This document shows positions 13,699 through 25,162 of a stretch of 64,000 nt of DNA, one piece after another. Source of the stretch: Campylorhamphus procurvoides. Its lineage: Eukaryota > Chordata > Aves > Passeriformes > Dendrocolaptidae. The translations under genes and the position numbers were made by a program. Location: the NCBI GenBank assembly GCA_013396655.1, contig WBMV01006289.1, positions 3,084,342 to 3,148,341 on the forward strand, written 5' to 3'. The notes beneath the pieces are model-generated. The model saw only the letters and a list, made by a program, of their open reading frames with translations, was not told the origin of the DNA and made no database searches. How positions within the stretch are numbered: position 1 is the stretch's first letter; each line of letters begins with the position of its first letter.

Positions 13699-13760
13699 CT
13701 GCCCACTGCAGGGATCGGCCCCAGCTCACCGTGGGAAGGCTGCAGCAAAGTTCAGGCGAG

Positions 13761-16700
13761 ATGTGTGGAGCAAAAAGTAAATCATTAGTGTTTATTGGAC
13801 TGCTTCTCAACTGCCTAGAAATGGTGAGTGCGACTCATTGACTTTAGAGCTGTTTTCAACGATGATATTTCACACTTTGTAAAAGTAAACTAAAAGTTAG
13901 GGTGGAGACTATCAGACACCTGCTTCCACATTGGTATTTAGTTACTATTACACTTTTGCACTTTTACAAGTGACTGAAAAATAAATTATGTATTAGGATC
14001 CAAGGCCTTTCAAAGTGCATCAACAACTGAAAATGGGATCAATAGGCCGATTCTGAGGGAAAATGACAATGAAAAAGCAGTACAATCTGCACACCTGTGC
14101 CAAATCTCATTGGTTGCATACTCTTTCCATATTTAAAGAATCTGAGCCCTTGTATCAGTAAAATGTGTTAAAAATATAGTACTGTATGTTGTTACTAACG
14201 TTTTTAGGTTTTTAATTTTCCAAATAAAATATTTCATACTGTATTTCTAATTTTTTGCATCTTCCTTTTCAGATCTTTTCAGCTAACACAGGTAAATCAT
14301 CACGATGGTATTTTGGTTTTGCCTCCCTGTTTTTCAGTGGGTCTGAAGAAAATACACACTTGTGATTTTTAATAAAATATTCTGTAAATTCTAACAGCTT
14401 TATAAACAAAAAAGTTGCTTTCAGGTTTGATTCAGCTTTTAAAAATTATGTTGACATCTTTATAAGTTTTAAAAAACTTCATTTTTAGGAGTGCCAATTC
14501 TGTTGGTAACTCGCACAAGTATTCAGATTTATGCTTTGACACTGGTGTGAATCAGGGAGAACATTCAGATGAACAAATTCTGCTTTCCATTATCTACATA
14601 ACTATGCCACAAATAGAATTAAAACTGTCCCTTATTTGCACAAAATTAATTGTTGTATATTTTAATAATAAAAATATTTTCAAAAGTCACCAAAAGAAAA
14701 CCCCACCACACTCCCTCAAACAAAACAAAACCCCACACCAGAAGAAGCACACTCTCTGGTGCACAAATACTTTCAATGTTTTGCATTTTATGCTCTCTTT
14801 AGTCTCATATTTTCTGCCTACAGCTCCTATTGCCTTAAATGTTAATATTGACTAGTTTAAAAGAAGAGGAATGCAAGATTACAAGAAATGCTTTCAGCAT
14901 TCATGCAGTCTCTGGTGATAATACATTCCTGCATATCCTGCACTCTCAAAAGCCTTAAATGCTTAGTCTTTGCAGACATGTTGCAGTATCTGGACACTTA
15001 CTGTAACATATTTTTTTATGATTAGCAAACCAAGTGTTTGATCCTATTTATGTATGGAATAGTGTTGACACTGCTTGTATATTCACATATGGATTATACC
15101 TGGTACTTTTGAAAACAATTAGACTGCAGCATAGGAGGGTTTTAAGAAAAATAGCCATCATCAGAGCATGATATTATGAGAGTGAGCAGCACTTATTGCA
15201 GTAATAATGGATTACAAAAGTGAACAAGGGAAGTAGCACTCCAAATTCAGCAGAATACCTCTGGTCGGAAAACTAGGTCACATAGATGTTTGATAAGGCA
15301 CTGAAAAATGCTCTTGTCAAGACTTAACTAAACTGAGGAATGACTGAAATGATTTTTGATAATGATTTTTTTGTTTGTTTTAGGTTTTTCTGTGTCTGTA
15401 TATGATGTGACATCACAAAGCATTTCACTCAGGTGGCCCAAGTTTCCAGGAGCCTCTTCTTACAGAGTCACAGCTACAGCTGTGAATACAGTAGAGCACT
15501 CATTACTCGTTCATTTTAGTGATGTTGCACTTAAAGCCCCTCTAACTTCATTAATTCCCAATACCGTTTATGCTATACAAGCAGAAGCCATTGACAAGAA
15601 TGGAATTATTCTTGCAGAAACACAGATTATGCAGTCAACAGGTTGGTAAGAGAAACTGTGAAGTATAGCATAAGAGTAAAGCATTTAATTACACTATCTG
15701 ATTTGTCATGTTATGGTGTATCTAATTATATCTGCTCTGAGCAGGGTGTTAGATGAATCTTCATGATCCCTTTCCAACTAGATTATTGTATGTTGCTTTG
15801 ATACAGAAATGCTTATGATTCAGCACCCTATTTCAGACTGCTTTGTATAAACGTGCACTTCTGCTTTTGATAGATTGTTTTAGTTAGTAGTTAATATAGC
15901 TAATTGCCTATAGAGCAAGGAAAGAAAAAAAAAGAGACCTCTCAGTGCAACTGAGGTTAAATAATGGTATTTTTCAGTAGTGATTTCAGGGTACTAGAAT
16001 ATCTTTTTTGAAAGATGAAATTTGGTCTAGAATATCTCAAGACTGTGTATTTAGGTAATGTTCATTGAAACTCCATTTAACTTTATGATAAAATTATTCT
16101 ATGAATGATCTTAATCATTCATAGAAAGTGTAGACTGTTTGTCCTACATTTTGTCTTAGTGGAATGTTCAGAGCACTCAGCATTTCACAGAGCTTACTTC
16201 CCCAACTTAAGCATGTTTACCATTATTTCCCTTTTAGCTCCAGACATACCTGTTATAGACCAAGCTTATTCAAAACTTAGCAACAGTATCACAGTGGAAT
16301 GGAGAGCTGTACCTGGGGCTACTAGTTACATGTTGACTGCACAAGATGGAGATTCCTTCACAGAAACTATAGTGAAAAATTCTCCAGGCACAGTGATGGG
16401 ACTGAAACCTGCCACGTTGTACAGAATCACTATCAGATCTATAAATTCAGGAGGAAAAAGCCAGCCTTCACCTTTCAGAAAAGCAAAAACAGGTGGACTT
16501 TCAAATTCTTATTTTAAATTCTGTAATATTATTATCATATAATCATTCATGCATGTACCAGCCCTGAATTACTACAGTCTTGTATTTTAAATTGTACTGA
16601 TCACATTCTCCTTTCAGTTTTTGAGAATTAGAATGCAGCCATCAGACTTAATGACCAGGGCAAGAGTCTGAATTGCTTTACTTTATGAGAGTACATTAAG

Positions 16701-19700
16701 TTAAATATTCAATTGGAAGTTTTACTAGAATTTGTATGAATATATGTATTTTACTTAAACAGAAGACATAACTTGAAGGAATAGAAGAAATTAAGAAACA
16801 ACCAAAAGTAAAAGACTATGTAAAACTTAGAGGACAGGAAATACAGTATCTTCTTTGTGATTTTCAAACTTCAACATACACAACCTTTCATATTTTTGTA
16901 TGTGTTACATTCATTTTACAAAACCTGTAATATAATAATTGATGCATCACAAATCACTTTCCATATTTATTCTATCACTCTTGCATTATTTTATTTTTCT
17001 GCTTTTGTTGTCACTGAATTTGTCTCTCAGAGTTGGTGATTGTTGTTTCTGTGTATTCATTTCAAATCTGGCCCTTTCAAACTGTACTGCTGAAAAACCA
17101 AAAGCTTGATTTTGTTCTTTCCCAACAGTCCTGTCTGCTCCGATTCTGTCTGTTAGTTCTCTGAGCTGTGACTCCATTGCAGTGAGCTGGAAAGCTGTCT
17201 ACATGGCAGCTGGGTTCTCTGTGTCACTCATGAGATCAGATGGCTTGGGCAGAATGCTGAGGGAGAACACCACCAATACATCCTTGATATTTACGAATTT
17301 AGATCCAGGAACTCTATATACTATCAAGGCTTATGCCTGGAATGCCAATGGGATGCCAGGAGATGATTTCACATATAATCAAAGAACAAGTAAGAAATTT
17401 TCTTTTCTGAAATCAAGTCAGCATTAAAAAAAAAAAAAAGCCTCACCAACCACCTCCCTCCCAAGCAACCATATACCAGGAAGTATTTATGTGTATGTAT
17501 GATTGCGTTTTTCAAAGATACAAAGGTAGATTTTCAGATCATAGAATTTTTGCCACATCTCAAAGTTTATGAAAGCTCAGATGACATGACTATATTTAAT
17601 AAATATTACGGAGGCAAAGATATCATTATCTGTCACTAAAGTTTCACCTAGAACAGGTGTGGATAAGGATTATGGAAGCTTAGACTGATTTGAGGATTTT
17701 CTAACTGTGAGTTCAAATAAGGCAGGGAGTTTCAGCAGAAAGCTTTGTGACTGTACAATTGAAGTTATTTCTTTTACAAAATGTCACTTTAATACAAATG
17801 AGAGTAAGTTCTGCACCACAAAAAATGTATTTAGCTTGTAAATTATGAAAAAGATCATGTCTGTAGGCATAATCTAAGTTGTATTTCTGTGTTCCAAACT
17901 GATATACCATAGGTCCTAAGACACCGGCGGATGTTAAAATAGCTTTTAATAGTGGTGCTTTAAGAGTTTCTTGGATGCCAACAGAAGGAGCTCTAACTTA
18001 CAGTGTCACAGCCTCCAATGGACTCTTGAAACTGAAATGTAACACGTCTTCTGCCTCCTGCTTGGTGCCATCCCTCCAGTGCAGCTCTGAATATTATGTT
18101 TCTGTCACAGCATACAATGATGCTGGATCCAGTAAACCTACTGATGCAGTAAGCTTAAAAACTAGTATGTGTCACTGATCCCTATATAGCTTATGGCATT
18201 TTAATGTATATTTCTTTAATTTCATATGCAAATTAGTCCATTGCAATTCACAAGTGATTATCAAATAGTTATTTCTGGTTTTGACCTTTGTGCATGAACT
18301 GTGCCATATTATTTTCTATTTCAGGGATAAGAGCCTAAATTTTTTCATATTTCTAAGAGAAAAACTTGCAATGGTATATATATTGTTGGCTGAACCAGTA
18401 AGCCTGCATTTTCCTCTTACCAGAAGTACCTGTTCAGAAGTCAATTTTTTGAGTGTACAACTAATGTAAGGAATAACAGATCTGTCCTACTGTGTCAGGT
18501 CTGTCACAGATTGGAACGAATCTGTGAGGAAATGGCATTAAGGACTGCCTCTGAGCTGAGAACTGTTCTAGGCTAAGTCTAGTTTTTAGTTAAAAAGGAG
18601 GTCAACAAAACCACATTCAGCCAAAGTAGCACTGCTAGACTAAATTAAGAAACCATCAACCATTGCCAGGACAAAAGCTTGCTTGTTTCAGCTACAGCAC
18701 CACTGCCATGTCAGAGATTATTGCTTCCTGACCTGTTAGATGAAGTGTCCATGTAATCAAAGTCTAAAACATTTTTTTTATTATGGGCTGCTTTAAAGAC
18801 ACAACACTATTTACTTAGTTATTTGATATAACCTGCCTAATTTTGACTTTTCATTGAGAGGATTTAGAGATCAATCAAATGAGCAACTCTGAGGTGAATC
18901 CAATGGATGAGAGAGCCTTACGCAGTAGACAGCTATTAAGCTGTGGGCTGTGATCTCAGCCAACACAGGTTCATCTGGATCACATATATTCATTCTAATA
19001 GCTGCAAGCTACACTTTTTTGAACCTGAAAGAAAGTAAATGTTATTTAAACAAAAGCCATGGAGTTTGCATTTTAATATGGCATTTTGGGATGCCACCAG
19101 AAAGGGAACCTAAACAAAGGATGGTTCTACTCAGACACAGCCAGTGAGTTTCATACAAACATATAAGGAGTTTTCACTTACAAAAGCTTTTGGATGTCAA
19201 CTGTTATTCAAGCTAGTATTACAATTATCATCCAAATCTACTGGTTTGGAGCACACACTGCACCAATTACTTTTGAAATACTGCCTGGTGCCACTGTTCT
19301 TTTCACTGTTCAACAGGAGCTCCTTAAGCAGAATTTGTTTCTGTAAAAGATGAAGATAGCATCTATTTTGTTCTGTAAAAATCATACCCACTTGTCATCT
19401 AAATGTAAGCAGCACCCTCTGTAAATGCAGATAATGTTGCTGTTTGCTTGAACAAGACAGAGCAACTGTTCAAGCTGAGTAGAATAATTCTATACATTCC
19501 TGATTTTCCTTTATTACTCAAAAGTATAAGTTCAATAAAGATGTTGTCATTACAATTGTTTTTTTCTTTCTTTTTTTAAATTTTTTTTCAGTTCCTTGTG
19601 CACCAGTAAACATATCAATTGAAGAGGATGAAACTGGTCACTTGGTGGTATCATGGTCTAGTGTCAGCTTTGGTCATTATTATGTGGTTTTTGTGAAGAG

Positions 19701-22700
19701 TGATGATGGCTTGGAAGTGCACTGCAACACATCATATACTCAGTGTCATTTCCAGTCAGACTGTGGCTTCACTTACTTCATTAGTGTCTTTGCATATAAC
19801 AAGGCAGGGCAGAGTCCTTTAGGTGATGTATTCAATTACACTACTGGTAAGTAGCCATGTGTTCTTGCAAATTCATTTGGATACTTGTGTTTATAGACAT
19901 TTTTACGGGAAGATTATAACTTAAATTTCTATTTTTATTCAGGTTCTGGGCAAAACACACAAAGGTTGGCTGAAAAAAAGAAACATTTCTCATTGCAATT
20001 AAATTTAACTTGTGTAGTCAAGTGCAACAATATGCATACAAACTGTGTTTTTTTCTTTTATGTCAGGAAGGGTGTATCAAAGTCTTAAACTTCCTCACAG
20101 AGTTTTTACATTTGGAAAATGAAAAAAAGAATAATAAGTTCAATGGAAAGTTGAGAAGAATGTTGTTTCAGTTATTTAACCTTCAGGTGCTTTGATAATT
20201 TAAACTAAATATATATACAATTTCTTTGTCTGACCTAAACACTAGGATGTCCTCTGTCAATTTGGAAGGAGGGGCACTGAATTAATTCAAGAAATATATT
20301 TGGAATTCATGAGACTGTCTGCCCAGTATTGGCCACCTTTGGAGATTTAAGACATGAATCACGTAGATAAATGAAACAAGGCTCTTATTCATGCCAGTTT
20401 TCCATTCCCATTCAAGTTTCCTTCTCTGCCTCATCTGTTCCCAGCTCCTTGTTGTCCCAGCGACTTCAGGGCCGTGTTTGTGTCGAGTGACACCGTGCGG
20501 GTCACCTGGGCTCCTGTGCGGGGCGCCGACCTGTACGAGACCCGAGCTGCGGCCCGGAGCACTGTGGTGCTCTGCAACGACACGGCCCCCGCCTGCACCT
20601 TGTCGGCTCTGCAGTGCAACACCCCCTACAGCATCACTGTTCGCTCCTTCAGCGAGGCCAGGGGCAGCAACACGTCCTGTGCGCCCACCTACGTGGCAAC
20701 AGGTATTGGGATCATTCTGGTTTTCCTTTAGCAGGAGAAATAATTATTAGACACCGCTGGGATTCATGAATGAAAAGCACTACTGGAGTGCTAAGTTACT
20801 GTAATTGATAAAAATTTAAAAAATCCCAACCCTCCAAAACTGGCAGTCTTTAAGAATGCATTCTAAGCCAAGACCTAAAACCAGATTTGTATTGAGAGCT
20901 TCTGATCATTCCAATATTTTGAAAATCAGATTTACAGTTAATCTCTGGTTTTCTGCTCAAACTCCTTGTGTTGTCAGTTCTGTCACAAGTTCTAAATTCT
21001 CACCAGGAATAAGCATATAAGATCATATCCTTTCCCAATGCAGTTTGTCAGTTCTAAATGGAATTTAATTTTCATGTGTAACTTACATAGTATGCATAAA
21101 CAATCTGTTTAAATACTGTTAATATGAAATATTTCAGCCCCCTGCAGTCCTGAAATTAAAAATATCTCAAAGGAGAGTCTTTCTGTAATCAGTGTGCAGT
21201 GGCAATCTCACAATGAAGAAGCTACCTATGTTGTCACTGCCAGAGGAGAGGCTGGACTTTGGCATTGCACAAGCACTGGAAGTTCCTGTACCTTAACTGA
21301 TCTTCCCTGTGGATCTGCTTTCTCTGTTAGTGCTATAGCAAAATCACCAGCAGGACAGAGCTTACCAAGCTACAGTGTCCCTTTAGAGACAGGTATGTGG
21401 GAATTGTATATTAGCAGCATAATATTACAATAATTTCTACAACTCCTTATATGTTTTTGGCTTTCAATTACCATATGTACATATTGTACTATCTATTGCT
21501 GGATGTCCTCTGTGTGAACCTGTCTGTATCATTATCCATGTAAGAAGGAAGAATCACCTGGCAGTTGCCACATACTGAGAAGCCTTAGTGCACAATTACC
21601 TTATGGCACAGCTAACTAAAATGTAATAACATAAGCCACTAATATAATGCATAACTTCCTTGTCAGCATTTTGATATTTAATATTACCAGGAGAAGCAAT
21701 GAGTTAATGTCCTTGTCAACAATAAGCAGTGTAAAGAACAGATTAAAGCACATCCTACATACCACCCCTGCTATTAATTTTCTGAGTTTTGTCCTCTACC
21801 ACTTAACCAGACAGTCCCCAGGCTCAGTACAGCAATTAATGTACACCAAGGTCTATTTTTAACAGGCAGTTTGGCTGCAGTCATTTTGGATTGTAGACTT
21901 TTAAACAGAGACAGAGCTGGACTGAGTTATATGACTTGAGGGGTAGAGATGGACCCTGCTTAATTAAACTACAGATGTACTCTGATATCCTGATAGAAAT
22001 TTTAGTAATTTTTAGAATCTTGGTGAATGATCATGTTATAGTAATTCCAGGGTTATAACCCACTGTCGTAGACAAATTGATCTTATATTGACATTGTTTA
22101 TTAGAAGCTTGCCAGCAAAGTCAAATATTTTTCAGCATGCTAGTGTTTGCCTGAGAAGCATGCACTTCTTCATTCCTTCGCTCTTGATCATGTACAGTTC
22201 TGACTGCAACCCAACAAAATACCTTCCATTTTCCAAGTCCAAACCACAATTCACTTCTCTGTTTTTTCTTTTCTTTAAGCTCCTTGTTGCCCGAATGACC
22301 TGACACTAACTCAAGTGACACAGTCTGTAACAAATATCAGCTGGTCTGATGGGATGGGTGCACAGTCATATGTAACAACCCTGGAGTCTCCAAAAGGACA
22401 GGCAAAGTGTCACACTCTTCAGAACCACTGCCTCCTGGGATGCATCACATGTGGCACCAACTATACAGTATCTCTGAAAGCAATTAGTGAAACGGGTTTG
22501 ACATCCAGTTGCACATATCAGGGATATTCTTCCAGTACGTGAATTGTAAAAGAAATTAGGAAGAAACACTCAACACACAATGTACTTTGTATAGTGTTCC
22601 TCTCATACAGATAGCACAGCAGAAATTCAATACATAGTTGATACACTTGCAGCTCCCTCTTTTAAATAAATGCACTTTGGATTATTTTCATATCATTTAA

Positions 22701-24494
22701 AACCTGTTTTTATGACAGCCCTTAAACAAGTTTTAATAACATTGCTCCAGAATAAATTATTTAATTTAAATTATGCTATGGCATAGTTAAATTTTAAAGA
22801 CCTTGAAAGTATTCTGGGCACTCTAAGGTAGGCCTTGTGCCAGGTGAGAGCAAAAACATTCCAACATGTAAAATAATGCCTGAATTCCAGCTCCATAATA
22901 TGAGTGATAAAACATTTTTTCATAGTTCAGCTTAAGAATTATTTTTATTTCCTGTGAAGTAATAATTTCTCATTGAAATGCTGATAATCATAGTAATCTA
23001 GTTTAAAATGCCCTCTAGGAATTCATAATGCATGGGGGGTTCACAATTTTTTTATTGTTTCTGACTTTATTAGGTGCTTGTTGCCCTTCTGGGGTGAAGC
23101 TATATAGACTCAGCAATAATGGCATAAGGGTGTTCTGGCGAGCTTCTGATGAAACAGTAAACTACAACACTGATTTACGTGGCTCAAAAGGCAACTTCTC
23201 CTGCTCCCCCAGCTCAGGTCTAAGTCACTGCGATATCACTGAGATACCCTGTGGGGACGTCTACACAGTGGTAGTAGCTCCAGTTACTGAGAAGGGGCCA
23301 AAGCTCACATTTTGTCCTAAAAAAATATATTCAGGTAAAATTTAGATTTCTTTGAATTATTTTTGTTAATGCATGCATGCTAGATTAAAATGTAATCCAA
23401 AGTTATGTAGGTAAAGGTGGCATGGAATAGAACTTTTCTGTTCTACTATTTGACTACAGAGTAAACTTTGTGGGTCCTGTCTTGCAGTATCTGTCATGGG
23501 AACTTCATAGGAGCATTTTGGGACTGGGCCTACTTATCTACATAGGTCTCTCCTAACTGGATCACACTTCTCCTCGTGAATACAGAGAAGTTAATTTTTA
23601 GTCGGGAGGTCAGGAGTGGCTACAATACAGAAACAAATAAAAGTGGGTTTTGGTTTGTTTTTGATTTTATGTATTTTTTTAATAAAGAAGCAATAACTAT
23701 AAAGTAAGCACATTTTTCAGCAAAAATTGTTTGAAGGGATAGTAATTATTTTGGGATTCCTTTACTAAGGTGGGGATTTAATCCATTATAAAAGTACTGC
23801 TATCTGATGGGATTGCACAGTTGCATAGATGGACAACATACTACAGACTAATATTGTTTCCAACTCACAATCTGACACCAAACATTTATACCACTGTTTC
23901 ATGTCATTTCAGTAACCTGTTCTGGAAGCTCTGTTGGAATGGGTAAGAGCACATAGTACCTTCCTTACAAAATAATGACATTTGTAGAATATGTTGGCAT
24001 GTAATTTCAAGTAAGATGCATATAACATATAAATTTGATCATCATGGCTTCTGTTAGTGTTATGCAGGTTTGTCTCACCACCCCATCTTATAATGTATAA
24101 TTTAAAAGAAACATCTTACCTATATTGTGGTCTGTATACCATCATACAACACTTATTATTTATCTGATAGCACGTAATAAAAGGCAGGCTTATTTTTATA
24201 GCCTCACCATATCCCATTACATATTAAATTAGATAGCACTTCTGATTTTTATTTTTAAAAATCTTTGAAAAAGTTGTGACTTACCTCAGCCTATTCTACC
24301 TTATATCTCCTGGGGTTTCAACAAGATAGTCTTGTGCTTTATTTGCCCATATAAACTGCTAGAAACAACTTCAAAAGCAGCCACTGAAACAAAAATTTCT
24401 CAAAACAGTTGCTTTTCCATAATTGAAATTGTCTTAATTTCCTAATTCTTTTATAGTAATTTATAGAGGAAAGAGCAATGCAGAACACATCTAA
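13761..24494 (+). CDS. FNDC7: FNDC7, fibronectin type III domain-containing protein 7, complete, nine FN3 domains
   Basis: Probably a secreted protein of little-known function. Coding exons: 13761-13823, 14273-14291, 15384-15641, 16238-16492, 17129-17389, 17913-18164, 19592-19846, 20445-20702, 21138-21392, 22280-22534, 23074-23334, 23913-23942, 24457-24494. All are GT-AG and sum to 2460 nt in frame, giving 819 residues plus stop. Exon 1 encodes a hydrophobic signal peptide (core LVFIGLLLNCL). Nine phase 1-1 exons of 252-261 nt each encode one FN3 domain (about residues 28-797). A short tail, GMVIYRGKSNAEHI, follows. Blocks I recognise from FNDC7 are IDQAYSKLSNSITVEW, IKAYAWNAN, VVFVKSDDGLEVHCNTS, ACTLSAL and CLLGCITCGTNYTV. 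Domains 4-9 share a C-x6-C-type cysteine pattern next to N-glycosylation sites. The human protein is 733 residues as I recall, one FN3 domain shorter. No transmembrane helix is visible. Exon 8 is unusually GC-rich. Confidence 0.95.
15724..15790 (+). mobile_element. CR1 LINE 3'-end fragment, in FNDC7 intron 3
   Basis: The segment around gagcagggtgttagatga followed by ccctttccaact resembles the 3' terminus of avian CR1 elements in plus orientation. It is short, truncated and diverged. Confidence 0.55.
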
Positions 24495-25156
24495 ATGAAA
24501 GTTCTGGTTCAGATAAGGAGGTAAGTTACAAGAATCACAATTCATATTAGAATGTATTAATCAAACTTTTCCTGCTGTGTAAATCTTTGGGATTGGAGAT
24601 AAGTTTCACCAGTCCTGTATAAGTGGTTTGTTAAAATCCATATTTACCTCAAAAAGTTCATGTTGTCTACTCCCATTATCAATACTGATTTGTCCTCTCC
24701 TCCATTTATAACCCTTTCACTTCACTGAACCTTTTCTAATACTCTCCTATAGCTAGTTCCCCATAAAAGCCTTCAAAATCCAAACAGATATTCTTCAGCA
24801 CTCAGTTACTTTCTCTCTCTGCCAGATAACACCATTCGCCCTAAATGCTCTTCTCAGTCTTTCTTTCCCTGAAACTGGAAAGAAGACGTCTCTGCTTAAC
24901 TGCAACATTCACTCCTGCTTGAGGACTGGGAGGAGGGAAGCTGAACACCTCATCATATCTGAGATCTAATTCAGGACATCAAATTTGAGCCCCAGCTGAG
25001 GAGATAATTTTTAAAATGCAGCTGAACACTGATGGAGATGTCTGTAATATTGAACTATAATTATCTGTGTATGCAATCACTTTTAAAAGCTCTTCCAAGA
25101 CTGTTATTAATAAGTAGGTGTGTCCCAGACCTAATATACCAATGAAATAAGGCTGA

Positions 25157-25162
25157 AATAAA
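25157..25162 (+). terminator. Candidate FNDC7 poly(A) signal AATAAA
   Basis: AATAAA about 660 nt after the FNDC7 stop codon. This is a plausible 3' UTR length, but other AATAAA hexamers occur further downstream, so use of this one is not established. Confidence 0.35.

Noticed and set aside
13328..13841. Repeat-protein-like frames (QGQGTAL/AGTGDST types) across the 21-bp array
   Set aside because: The 21-bp unit is a multiple of three, so any frame stays open. Sequence reads equally well on both strands, as expected for a minisatellite and not for coding sequence. It is also not a CRISPR array: the units abut with no unique spacers.
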